Assembly: GCF_022749495.1 (NCBI RefSeq)
Contig: NZ_CP094241.1
Span: 2,418,001 to 2,482,000 of the forward strand
Direction of reading: 5' to 3'
Length of the DNA stretch: 64,000 nt
From: Neisseria macacae ATCC 33926
GTDB taxonomy: Bacteria; Pseudomonadota; Gammaproteobacteria; Burkholderiales; Neisseriaceae
Below are positions 26,675-34,714 of the stretch, piece by piece. Position 1 is the stretch's first letter. Each line of letters starts with the position of its first letter. The notes under the pieces were generated by a model that saw only the letters and a program-made list of their open reading frames with translations, did not search any database and was not told the origin of the DNA. Made by a program: the position numbers and the translations under genes.

Positions 26675-26737
26675 AAAAAACCGTCTGAATAAGTGGTGTA
26701 AAAAAGGTACACCGGCTATTTCAGGCGGTTCTTTTTT
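26675..26737 (+). terminator. Two-tier hairpin terminator after fabI
   Basis: The outer stem AAAAAACCGTCTGAATA / TATTTCAGGCGGTTCTTTTTT encloses an inner perfect stem GGTGTA / TACACC. It ends in a T run. The outer stem carries GTCTGAA like an uptake sequence, but ACCGTCTGAA differs from the AGGTCGTCTGAA used elsewhere in the window. Confidence 0.8.
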
Positions 26738-26917
26738 CGTATAAAAGGCGGCATATTTCGGGAATTTTGTCATAAAAACAAATTTTAACTTTTCTGAATT
26801 TTATTTAACGAATAAAACGATACCATGCCTGCCGGTTTGAAAAAGCCCGTCCGTCACTTCGGACGCACTTTTTTAAAAATTTCACTTTATTATCCACAAA
26901 CATACAGGAGGACATTT

Positions 26918-27358
26918 ATGTCTATTGCTTCAGAATTCAAACAGTTTATTATGCGCGGCAACGTTATCGACTTGGCAGTCGGTATGGTCGTCGGTACTGC
27001 GTTCAGCGGCATCGTTAAATCTTTGGTTGACGACGTAATCATGCCCCCTATCGGTCTGTTGATCGGCGGCGTTGACTTCTCCAACCTGTTCATCACCCTG
27101 AAAAACGGTGCGCAAGCGCCCGCAGAAGGCTATGCCAACTTGGCGGCAGCCCAGGCAGCCGGTGCCGTCACCCTGAACCTCGGCCTGTTCATCAACTCCG
27201 TTATCAGCTTCCTGATCATTGCTGCTGCGATTTTTGCCGTTATCAAAGCATTGAACTCCATGAAAAAAGCCGAAGCGCCTGTTGAAGAAGCACCTGCAGA
27301 GCCTAGCGAAGAAGTATTGCTGTTGCGCGAAATCCGCGACTCTCTGAACAAAAAATAA
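26918..27358 (+). CDS. mscL: Large-conductance mechanosensitive channel MscL
   Basis: A 146-aa pentameric inner-membrane channel that opens on osmotic downshock. TM1 (NVIDLAVGMVVGTAFSGIVKSLVDDVIMPP) and TM2 (NLGLFINSVISFLIIAAAIFAVIKA) flank a periplasmic loop, and the C-terminal helical bundle (EEVLLLREIRDSLNKK) is complete. The start at 26918 (MSIASEFKQFIMRG) is fixed by a strong CAGGAGGAC ribosome site; the frame continues upstream but has no such site. Confidence 0.96.
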   Translation: MSIASEFKQFIMRGNVIDLAVGMVVGTAFSGIVKSLVDDVIMPPIGLLIGGVDFSNLFITLKNGAQAPAEGYANLAAAQAAGAVTLNLGLFINSVISFLIIAAAIFAVIKALNSMKKAEAPVEEAPAEPSEEVLLLREIRDSLNKK

Positions 27359-27377
27359 TCTTTTGAAGATTTGAAAT

Positions 27378-27421
27378 AAAAGGTCGTCTGAAACCGAATG
27401 TTTGGTTTCAGACGACCTTTT
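27378..27421 (+). terminator. DUS-pair terminator of mscL
   Basis: AAAAGGTCGTCTGAAACC pairs perfectly over 18 bases with GGTTTCAGACGACCTTTT across an 8-base loop. It is the last uptake sequence before the AT-rich island. Confidence 0.88.
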
Positions 27422-27440
27422 TGTATCCATTTCTTTTCTA

Positions 27441-27484
27441 AGACCTTTGCAAAATTCCCTAGAATCCCATAAATTCCCATCAAG
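27441..27484. mobile_element. Solo end of an IS1106-like element
   Basis: AGACCTTTGCAAAATTCCCT and the following bases to CAAG match, with a few substitutions, the reverse complement of the right end of the IS1106-like element at 46621-46664. No transposase of that element follows. It marks the left edge of the AT-rich island. Confidence 0.75.
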
Positions 27485-27499
27485 ATATTTATGTGCAAG

Positions 27500-27765
27500 A
27501 AATCACCTCGTTGTTTACACAATAGTTTGAGAAAAATAAGCCTGTAAAACCTCAAAAGGTGTATCACCTTTCAAGTCTTATGCGGCTTCACCTTATTATA
27601 AAAATTCACAAAGTGGCACAACTCCTTTTGCTAGTGTTCCAAATCCCTAAACAGAAACTATTATGTTTATGTTATATTTCTATCAAGATGCGGTTCACAC
27701 ACTCCGCCTTGCCGTTGGTCTGCGACCGGGCAATGCGAGTAAACTTTGATCGATGTTGTCCCTTC
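27500..27765 (-). pseudogene. Relic of an integrase-core (IS481/IS3-like) transposase
   Basis: On the minus strand one frame reads KFTRIARSQTNGKAECVNRI then LIEI before a stop. After a gap another frame reads HFVNFYNKVKPHKT, and after a one-base shift KGDTPFEVLQAYFSQTIV. These match the C-terminal end of the DDE integrase core (the TNGKAER..NRTL and YN..RPHKSL..TP blocks) of IS481/IS3-type transposases. Several frameshifts and stops make it non-functional. Only the last part of the gene is left. Confidence 0.7.
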
Positions 27766-27891
27766 CTACAGGGTAGAAATCGCCTCAGGCTTGAAATCCC
27801 ATAGGCACGATCCAATATAGCAAAAACAAAACTATTCTGAGTGCATCATAACCCCATCCGTTATGTACTAAAAAATTTATGGAGATTGACT

Positions 27892-28824
27892 ATGGCTGAC
27901 TACAAAAGCGATTACTTAAATTCTGTTCTGGAAAGTTACAGGATGAAACATATTGAAGAGCTAATCAATACATATCGCACCAAACGAAATGCAATTAAGC
28001 TATTTCTAAATAAACAATACGGCAGTCACATTTATGAGCCATTTAATTCAGGTTCATATAAAAAGCACACAGCTATCAATACCAAATTTGATTTGGATTT
28101 GGTCGTACCATTTAAACGCAATGCTTTTTCAACATTAGAAGACATGTTTGAAGATGTTTTTGAAAAATTAACTGAAAAATATCAGCATGAAACGACCATT
28201 AAAAAACAAGGTGTTTCGATTGGTTTGACTTTTAATGAAGAAGATGAAATTAATATTGATGTTGTCCCTGCAAGAGAGACAAGTCAAGATTCATTTCCAT
28301 TAGAAAAAAACTTAAATTTACATAAAACACAAAGTGATGGATATCTTAAAACCAATATTCATGCTCAAATTGAACACATTAAAGCCAAAGAAAATGAAAG
28401 AAAAGTTATTCGCTTGCTAAAAATATGGAAAGCTTGTCATCAATATAAATACAAGTCTTTTTTTATTGAACTATTGGTAATTAAGGCTTATGAAAAATCA
28501 TCTCCACAGGGTAACTTATGGGAACAATTTAAAACCGTTTTAAATTATATTATTGATAATGTTCAAAGCGAAAATTTTACACTCAAAGACCCTGGCAACA
28601 ATAATAACGATTTGGCATTATCGCTAGATGATATTGAGAAAAATATGTTGGTTTTCAGATTAAAATCTATGTTAGAACAAATTGAATCAAATGAGAAGCA
28701 AATAGAGTTTTATCTTCCATTAAATGAAAAATTTGCCGAAGATAATAAAGATGAGAATAAGGCTTATGGTCTTAAAAGTTCAGTTTTAATTTCAACACCA
28801 CCAGTTTCACAGAGATTTGGTTGA
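27892..28824 (+). CDS. CBASS cyclic-oligonucleotide synthase (CD-NTase, cGAS/DncV-like)
   Basis: A 310-aa nucleotidyltransferase of the cGAS/DncV-like polymerase-beta superfamily. The active site reads NSGSYKKHTAINTKFDLDLVVPF with G54-S55, D67 and D69, and the third acid is D123 in INIDVVPA. Such enzymes make cyclic di- or trinucleotides when a phage is sensed. The ATG at 27892 follows GGAG by 8 bases. The C-terminus (LISTPPVSQRFG) ends in Gly, as expected for a CD-NTase whose tail is joined to targets by Cap2. It is followed by E2-E1 and JAB genes, hence type II CBASS. The product nucleotide and the clade cannot be read by eye. AT-rich codons differ sharply from the flanking genes. Confidence 0.85.
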   Translation: MADYKSDYLNSVLESYRMKHIEELINTYRTKRNAIKLFLNKQYGSHIYEPFNSGSYKKHTAINTKFDLDLVVPFKRNAFSTLEDMFEDVFEKLTEKYQHETTIKKQGVSIGLTFNEEDEINIDVVPARETSQDSFPLEKNLNLHKTQSDGYLKTNIHAQIEHIKAKENERKVIRLLKIWKACHQYKYKSFFIELLVIKAYEKSSPQGNLWEQFKTVLNYIIDNVQSENFTLKDPGNNNNDLALSLDDIEKNMLVFRLKSMLEQIESNEKQIEFYLPLNEKFAEDNKDENKAYGLKSSVLISTPPVSQRFG

Positions 28825-28825
28825 T

Positions 28826-30448
28826 ATGAAATTTTCGCAAATTGAATTAGAGCAAGCTATTCAATCCATTCCGTACATTCAAAATTTATCTGCTCTTCAT
28901 TTTTCACAAGAGCAGGTAAGTTTTGACATTACTTTTGATTTTGAAGAATTAGATAAACCTATTGATTTTAATATTATCATTGATCAAGCCTACCCATTAA
29001 AAATCAGTGATAGTGAGTCTATTCGCTTTTATCTAAAAGATGATGAGTATAAACAATTTAGCCATGTAATGTTGAACAATGCAATTTGTTTTCATAATCA
29101 ACATTGCATTACTTTTCACAAAAAATTACAGCAAGATTTCCAGGCAATCAAAAAATGGATTGTTCAATATATTATTCATCAAGAAAAAGATGAGCATTAT
29201 GAGCATCTAATTACTCCAAATCATAGCTATAATGGAGCATATTTTTCCTTTCAGTTTACTGATGTTGATAAATCATTTTCTCAAAATGAGATTGGCATTG
29301 TTACTAATACTTACTTAACAAAATCAAAATATCAAGATAAGGATATGCACAATTATTTAGTGCAATCCTTTACACATAATATTACCAATAAAAATTGCCA
29401 ATGGTCATCGTTTTACTCAAGCAAGGAAAATAATTTATTAGGAATTTATATCTTTATTGCTGAAAAACCAGCTATTTATGACAGATTTTCATTTTTAAAT
29501 TGGCAAGAATTTAAATCCATATTGACTCAAGAAATATTAAGTGAGATTTGGAAAATTTCTTTTTCCATTCAACAAGAATTTATACCTATTTTTATTGGGT
29601 ATTATATAAAAAATAAAAATATTCACTGGCAAGTTACCATGATTGATTTAAAAGACTTATTCTTTAAAAATAAAAATGGTATGTATGAGCTTTGCGACAA
29701 GCAAATAAACTGGGTTATTTCAAAAAACTCATCCTATCATTATTTTTTTGGAAGAGGTGCATTTCATCCAAATCTGACTAATAAAAAAGTGCTTATTATT
29801 GGATTAGGAGCAATTGGAAGTCAAGTTGCAAGGACACTTGTGCGTGGAGGTTGTACAGATATTACTATTGCCGATTATGATATTAAAGAACCAGAGAACA
29901 TTTGTCGTTCGGAATATGATTTTATACCACCTTATGCCAATAAAACAGATGAATTAGCAGGTATTTTGTGGCATATCTCTCCTTTTGTTCAATTGAGCTC
30001 TATTCGTCATTTTGCAACAGAATGTATCAAATTTGATTTGTCATCAGAATATCTTAATTTTTTATCAGAGCAATTTTCAGAATTTGACTATATATTTGAT
30101 TGTTCTACTGATGATGATTTAATGTATCTTACAGATAAGTTAGATTTAACCAGTACTATATTTAATTTATCCATAACCAATCATGCAAAAGTATTAGTAT
30201 GTGGTATTTCACCCAATCATTACCGATTTATTAGGCATCAATTTGATACAATTTTAGAGAATGATGCTTTAGATTTATATAATCCTATTGGTTGTTGGAA
30301 TCCAACTTTTAAAGCATCTTATAATGATATTGCTATTATGGTTCAGCTATCATTAAGAACAATTAACCTAATGATTCAAGAGAATAATTATCAACATTTT
30401 ACTATTCAATATGATGATAATCTCAATTTAAATGTTGAGAGGTTTTAA
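28826..30448 (+). CDS. cap2: CBASS Cap2-like E2-E1 fusion (ubiquitin-type conjugating enzyme)
   Basis: A 540-aa protein. Residues about 1-150 look E2-like (DFNIIIDQAYPLKIS; candidate catalytic C88 in NNAICFHNQ, with C94 nearby). A middle region of about 160 residues is unassigned. A ThiF/E1 adenylation domain begins with VLIIGLGAIGSQVARTLVRGG (G326-x-G-x-x-G331), followed by IADYDIKEPENICRSEY. C490 in PIGCWNPTF, about 50 residues from the end, is the candidate E1 cysteine. In characterised type II systems Cap2 attaches the CD-NTase C-terminal Gly to cell proteins, priming the enzyme. The ATG lies one base after the CD-NTase stop. Confidence 0.83.
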   Translation: MKFSQIELEQAIQSIPYIQNLSALHFSQEQVSFDITFDFEELDKPIDFNIIIDQAYPLKISDSESIRFYLKDDEYKQFSHVMLNNAICFHNQHCITFHKKLQQDFQAIKKWIVQYIIHQEKDEHYEHLITPNHSYNGAYFSFQFTDVDKSFSQNEIGIVTNTYLTKSKYQDKDMHNYLVQSFTHNITNKNCQWSSFYSSKENNLLGIYIFIAEKPAIYDRFSFLNWQEFKSILTQEILSEIWKISFSIQQEFIPIFIGYYIKNKNIHWQVTMIDLKDLFFKNKNGMYELCDKQINWVISKNSSYHYFFGRGAFHPNLTNKKVLIIGLGAIGSQVARTLVRGGCTDITIADYDIKEPENICRSEYDFIPPYANKTDELAGILWHISPFVQLSSIRHFATECIKFDLSSEYLNFLSEQFSEFDYIFDCSTDDDLMYLTDKLDLTSTIFNLSITNHAKVLVCGISPNHYRFIRHQFDTILENDALDLYNPIGCWNPTFKASYNDIAIMVQLSLRTINLMIQENNYQHFTIQYDDNLNLNVERF

Positions 30449-30909
30449 TGATTGTTAAAAAATATAAAAACCTTCAATTATGTTTTAAACGTCAACTCGT
30501 TGAAAAAATGACAAGAATAACAATTCATCATTATCCAAATGAATATGGTGGATTTCTTTTAGGTTGTTACGCTGATGATTTTACTAGATTGTATATTAAA
30601 GATTTTTTATTAGTTGATAAATATACCAGCTCATCTGTGGAATTTAGGCGTGAATTAAATTTAAAAATTCATAATTTTGAAAATATATTCCAAGAAACTG
30701 GATTATATTATATAGGTGAATGGCATAGCCATCCGAATGCATCAGCGTGGTATAGTTTGACAGATTTACAAGCAATGAATGATATTGTTTCTTGCGATAC
30801 AGTTCAACTCTATAATCCAGTGCTGCTTATTTTGAGTATTTCTAGCAATAAATTATTAGATTTTAATTTCTTTATTTTTGATAACGGTAGGTTGGTTGTT
30901 TATGAATAA
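30448..30909 (+). CDS. cap3: CBASS Cap3-like JAB/JAMM isopeptidase
   Basis: A 153-aa zinc metalloprotease of the JAB/MPN family. The JAMM residues are complete: E32 in NEYGGFLLG, H93 and H95 in EWHSHP, then S103 and D106 (YSLTD). Cap3 proteins cleave the CD-NTase-target conjugate and so reverse Cap2 action. It overlaps cap2 (TAATG) and the next gene by 8 bases, which indicates translational coupling. Confidence 0.9.
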   Translation: MIVKKYKNLQLCFKRQLVEKMTRITIHHYPNEYGGFLLGCYADDFTRLYIKDFLLVDKYTSSSVEFRRELNLKIHNFENIFQETGLYYIGEWHSHPNASAWYSLTDLQAMNDIVSCDTVQLYNPVLLILSISSNKLLDFNFFIFDNGRLVVYE

Positions 30910-31732
30910 TGTTAATTTATCAGCCTTGTTTCGTGGCATGCAAGGGCAAATGCAAAGCCAATTAAGTACTAATCGTGAATTTATTCATCATCCGGGGTCA
31001 AAAGGCGATGCCTTAGAAAATGCTTGGATTGAATGGTTGCAAAATTATTTACCGAATCGTTATAGTGTAGATAAGGCAATTGTTATTGATTATCATGGGA
31101 ATACCAGTGATCAAATCGATGTTGTCATTTACGATAATTGGTTTACGCCATTTATTTTTAATCAAAATGGCTTTAAATACATTCCAGCCGAAGGGGTTTA
31201 CGCTGTGTTTGAAGTTAAACCTGATATTCAGGGAAATGTAGGTGATATTAATTACGTTCAGTATGCAGGTCAAAAAATTGCCAGTGTCAGAAGATTAGAC
31301 CGTACATCAACATCCATGATTAATTCTGGACAAAAGCTACCTGCCCGCCCATTGACAAAGATTATTGGTGGGATTTTAACCACCACTAATTCTTTTACGC
31401 ACAGTAATAATGCTACCATTGAGAGACATATCAAATCTTTAACTGATTTAGAGGGAATTGATTTGGGCTGTATTGTGGACTACGGCAGCTTCTTTGTGCA
31501 ATATCAAGGGGAAGAAGATATCAATGAGACAGCGGATTTTAGAAAACGAATCTGTGATTATTATCACAATCGAACTTTTCAATCATTAGTATTTAGTCAG
31601 CCTGAAAATTCATTAATCACTTTCTTTATGCAATTAACCCGTTATTTGCAACAAGCAATCGGAACAGTGCCTGCTATTGATTTACAAGCATATATGGATA
31701 CGATCGGTGAAAAAATTGACAATGAAATTTAA
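30902..31732 (+). CDS. Putative CBASS effector with PD-(D/E)XK-type nuclease signature
   Basis: A 276-aa protein coupled to cap3 (8-base overlap). Residues about 30-110 hold HPGSKGDALENAWIEWL, SDQIDVVIYDNW and GVYAVFEVKPD, which give E39, D73 and E104-x-K106, the order and spacing of a PD-(D/E)XK nuclease core. I associate this region with a domain of unknown function (DUF6602), from memory and not checked. The rest is mixed helix/strand, with no membrane segment and no SAVED or other ligand sensor I can recognise. Position and coupling suggest it is the effector that degrades nucleic acid when the cyclic nucleotide appears. That role is inferred. Confidence 0.7.
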   Translation: MNNVNLSALFRGMQGQMQSQLSTNREFIHHPGSKGDALENAWIEWLQNYLPNRYSVDKAIVIDYHGNTSDQIDVVIYDNWFTPFIFNQNGFKYIPAEGVYAVFEVKPDIQGNVGDINYVQYAGQKIASVRRLDRTSTSMINSGQKLPARPLTKIIGGILTTTNSFTHSNNATIERHIKSLTDLEGIDLGCIVDYGSFFVQYQGEEDINETADFRKRICDYYHNRTFQSLVFSQPENSLITFFMQLTRYLQQAIGTVPAIDLQAYMDTIGEKIDNEI

Positions 31733-31845
31733 ACTAAATTTCTTGATTATTATCAGCCTTTTTATTCATAACAAATTGTTTTAAACAAAATCTCTTCAAT
31801 CCAAATCCACTAACTTTTTAACTTAATGACTATCAACTTTACCGT

Positions 31846-33138
31846 TTACGCCGCGTCGTACAAACCGCGCACCACCCTGCCGATGGCGGCGATGCCTTTT
31901 TCCAGCGTTTCCGCATCCTGTGCGATGCTCATGCGGATGCACTCGCGGGCGTGCGGGTAATCCTGCGTGTCGATGCCGACGAAGAAATGTTCGCCCGGAA
32001 TAATCAGCGTGTCTTCGGCTTTGAGCATTTCGTACAGGGTTTGCGATGAAACGGGCAGGTTTTCAAACCAGAGCCACAGGAAAATCGCGCCTTCGGGCTT
32101 GTGGATTTTCAGCGGATACGCGCCCAGCTCGCGCTTGAGCAGCGAGACGGCGGTTTGCGCCTGATTGCGGTAAAACGGCCGGATGACGTCGTCTGAAAGC
32201 TGTTTCAGACGGCCGTCCTGCAACAGGGGCGTTGCGATGGCTGCGCCGAAGCGTGTGGGCGACAGGTTCACAATCGCGTTCAGGCTGCTGACGGCTTTGA
32301 CGACTTCGGGCGCGGCGACGATGATGCCGGTACGCACGCCCGGCAGGCCGACTTTGGAAAGGCTGAAGCAGAGGATGATGTTTTCGTGCCAATTCAGCGT
32401 CACGTCGCTGTAAATGATGTTGGGGAACGGCATTCCGTAGGCGTTGTCGATAATCAGCGGAATGCCGTGTTCTTGCGCCAAAGCGTCCAGTCGCGCCATT
32501 TCTCCGTCAGTCAGCACGTTGCCGGTCGGGTTGGTCGGGCGCGAACAGCAAATCGCACCGATTTTGCCCGCTTTGAGTTCGGGCAGGCTTTCCAGCGCGT
32601 CAAAGTCCACGCGGTATTTGAAGAAGCCTGCTTCGCCTTCGTGTTCGACAGCTTCGATTTTCGGTTTGACGGAAACGAAGTGCTGCCCTTCGACATGCAC
32701 GTCGGCATAGCCGATGTATTCGGGCGCGAGCGGCAGCAGGATGGCTTTCTCTACGGAAAGGTCGTCTGAAACCTTGAATTTGCCGCCGAAGAGGTTGAAA
32801 AGATAGAAAAACGCGTTCTGCGAACCGTTGGTCAGCGCGATATTGTCGGCAGTCAGGTTCCAGCCGTATTCGCGGTTGAGGAAGGCGGTCAGCGCGTCAA
32901 TCAGCGCGGCATCGCCTTGGGGGTTGGAGTAGTTGCCGATGTTCTCGACGGCGTGTTCCGCCGCCAGCTTGGAAAATACGTCGGCGAACACGGCGTTGAC
33001 TTCGGAGATCCGCGCCGGATTACCGCCGCCGAGCATGTTGACGGGCTTGTCGCTTTTGAGCGCGTCGCCGAGGTCGTCCATAAGTTGCAGGATGCCGCTG
33101 TGTTGCGTGAATTTTTCGCCGAATACCGAGAACTGCAT
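31846..33138 (-). CDS. avtA: Valine--pyruvate aminotransferase AvtA
   Basis: A 430-aa fold-type I PLP aminotransferase, interconverting valine/2-oxoisovalerate and alanine/pyruvate. The N-terminus MQFSVFGEKFTQHSGILQLMDDLGDAL is characteristic of AvtA. The PLP Lys is in CFSLSKVGLPGVRTG, with NNPQ-type (GNYSNPQGDAALIDAL) and SRPTNPTGNV motifs also in place. Its base composition is strongly GC-rich, in contrast with the island that ends 114 bases downstream of its stop. Internal uptake sequences of two types lie at 32188-32213. Confidence 0.93.
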   Translation of the reverse strand: MQFSVFGEKFTQHSGILQLMDDLGDALKSDKPVNMLGGGNPARISEVNAVFADVFSKLAAEHAVENIGNYSNPQGDAALIDALTAFLNREYGWNLTADNIALTNGSQNAFFYLFNLFGGKFKVSDDLSVEKAILLPLAPEYIGYADVHVEGQHFVSVKPKIEAVEHEGEAGFFKYRVDFDALESLPELKAGKIGAICCSRPTNPTGNVLTDGEMARLDALAQEHGIPLIIDNAYGMPFPNIIYSDVTLNWHENIILCFSLSKVGLPGVRTGIIVAAPEVVKAVSSLNAIVNLSPTRFGAAIATPLLQDGRLKQLSDDVIRPFYRNQAQTAVSLLKRELGAYPLKIHKPEGAIFLWLWFENLPVSSQTLYEMLKAEDTLIIPGEHFFVGIDTQDYPHARECIRMSIAQDAETLEKGIAAIGRVVRGLYDAA

Positions 33139-33289
33139 GATGACTCCGTGTAAATATGATTGGCGGGGATTATATCAGCTTGATATGGTGAGGGGTCGTC
33201 TGAAAATGAATGTGGCGGGTTTGACGCACCATTGTCCCAACATCGCAAGAATATGTGACGGCAATTCATCTGCCCTGCCCTCTTAAAAA

Positions 33290-33326
33290 TTCAGACGACC
33301 TGATGAATCTCATCAGGTCGTCTGAA
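33290..33326. terminator. DUS-pair hairpin between avtA and mraY
   Basis: TTCAGACGACCTGATGA and TCATCAGGTCGTCTGAA form a perfect 17-bp stem with a 3-base loop. It sits about 30 bases past the mraY stop (minus strand), so it is the likely end signal of the cell-wall cluster. Confidence 0.75.
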
Positions 33327-33355
33327 AATGTGAACGTCGGAAAAGGGAAAGAGAT

Positions 33356-34438
33356 TTAGCGGATTTTCAGCGTACTCAATCCGATTAACACCAAGACGAT
33401 GGTAATGATCCAGAAACGGACGACGACTTGGGTTTCCTTCCAGCCTTTTTGTTCGTAGTGATGATGGATGGGCGCCATCAGGAAGATGCGTTTTTTGGTT
33501 CTCTTATACCAGCCGACCTGAAGCATAACGGACACGGCTTCAACGACAAATAATCCACCCATAATGACGAGGACGAACTCTTGGCGGACGATGACGGCAA
33601 CGGTACCGAGTGCCGCACCCAAAGCCAGCGCGCCGACGTCACCCATGAAGACTTGCGCGGGATAGGCGTTGAACCACAAAAATCCGAGACACGCTCCGCA
33701 CATGGCGGTACAGAAAATCACGACTTCGTTCGCGCCTGCGACATAAGGCAGTTGCAGGTATTGGGCAAATTGGGCATGACCGCTGGCGTAGGCGAAGATG
33801 GCGAGGCCGGCGGCAACGAGGACGACGGGGAAGGCAGCAAGTCCGTCAAGACCGTCAGTCAGGTTGACGGCGTTGGAAGTGCCGACGATGGTCAGATAGG
33901 TCAGGACGACGAAGCCGAGCACGCCCAGCGGCAAGGCGACTTGTTTGAAGAAGGGGACGATGAGGATGTTGTTGGAGGAGTTTTCAGCAAGGAAGAACAG
34001 GGCAAGCGCGGCAATAATGGCGACGCTCGATTGCCACACCATTTTGAATTTGGCGGAAACACCGTTGGGGTCTTTATAGACGACTTTGCGCCAGTCGTCG
34101 TAAAACCCGAGCGCGCCCGTGGCGAGCAATACGCCCAAGAGAATCCAAATATACGGGTTTGCCCAGTTGCCCCACAACAGCGTGGATACGGTAATAGCGG
34201 TCAGAATCAGCGAACCGCCCATCGTCGGCGTACCGTTTTTGATGAGGTGGGTTTGCGGCCCGTCGGTGCGTACCGCCTGCCCGACTTTCAACTGCGTCAG
34301 TTTGCGGATGGTCCACGGACCGAGCAGCAGGGAAAACGCCAAAGCGGTCAAAGCTGCCATGACGGCGCGGAATGTGGTGTATTGAAAGACATTCAGACCG
34401 GTCAACCAGTTACTGAAATGTGCAAGCCATAAAAACAT
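33356..34438 (-). CDS. mraY: Phospho-N-acetylmuramoyl-pentapeptide transferase MraY
   Basis: A 360-aa integral membrane enzyme that makes lipid I from UDP-MurNAc-pentapeptide and undecaprenyl phosphate. About ten helices are seen, with the catalytic loops GTPTMGG, NAVNLTDGLDGLAAFP and APIHHHYEQKGWKETQVVVRFW. The start at 34438 (MFLWLAHFSNWLTG) follows AAGGAAG; the longer frame upstream is not supported. Confidence 0.96.
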   Translation of the reverse strand: MFLWLAHFSNWLTGLNVFQYTTFRAVMAALTALAFSLLLGPWTIRKLTQLKVGQAVRTDGPQTHLIKNGTPTMGGSLILTAITVSTLLWGNWANPYIWILLGVLLATGALGFYDDWRKVVYKDPNGVSAKFKMVWQSSVAIIAALALFFLAENSSNNILIVPFFKQVALPLGVLGFVVLTYLTIVGTSNAVNLTDGLDGLAAFPVVLVAAGLAIFAYASGHAQFAQYLQLPYVAGANEVVIFCTAMCGACLGFLWFNAYPAQVFMGDVGALALGAALGTVAVIVRQEFVLVIMGGLFVVEAVSVMLQVGWYKRTKKRIFLMAPIHHHYEQKGWKETQVVVRFWIITIVLVLIGLSTLKIR

Positions 34439-34501
34439 GGGGCTTCCTTTTGTTTTTGTTGTTACATTGGGCTTATTGCCCGTTTTAAATTTTGGTTTTG
34501 G

Positions 34502-34528
34502 GGTCGTCTGAAAAAATTTCAGACGACC
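34502..34528. terminator. Tight DUS-pair hairpin between murF and mraY
   Basis: GGTCGTCTGAAA and TTTCAGACGACC flank a 3-base loop. Both neighbours are on the minus strand, so it may attenuate transcription from murF into mraY, or merely be an uptake site. Confidence 0.6.
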
Positions 34529-34714
34529 TTTGTTGATTATCAAGCAGGTTATGACAGTCAGCGCCTGCTGAAGTTCACTCTCTATGCAGGCTTCTAGCGA
34601 ACCCGTTTCCGTTGTTTAGAGAGATGGAAGCATTATTGAGTGGCAGCGTTCGCGTCTTTCTCAATCACGCAAATCGGATAATTTCGTACCAATCAGCAAT
34701 AAGGCTTTTCATTT

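Noticed and set aside
27791..27821. TTGAAA and AATATA as the promoter of the CBASS operon.
   Set aside because: Spacing is acceptable (17 bases), but in such AT-rich DNA the match is weak and several alternatives exist.
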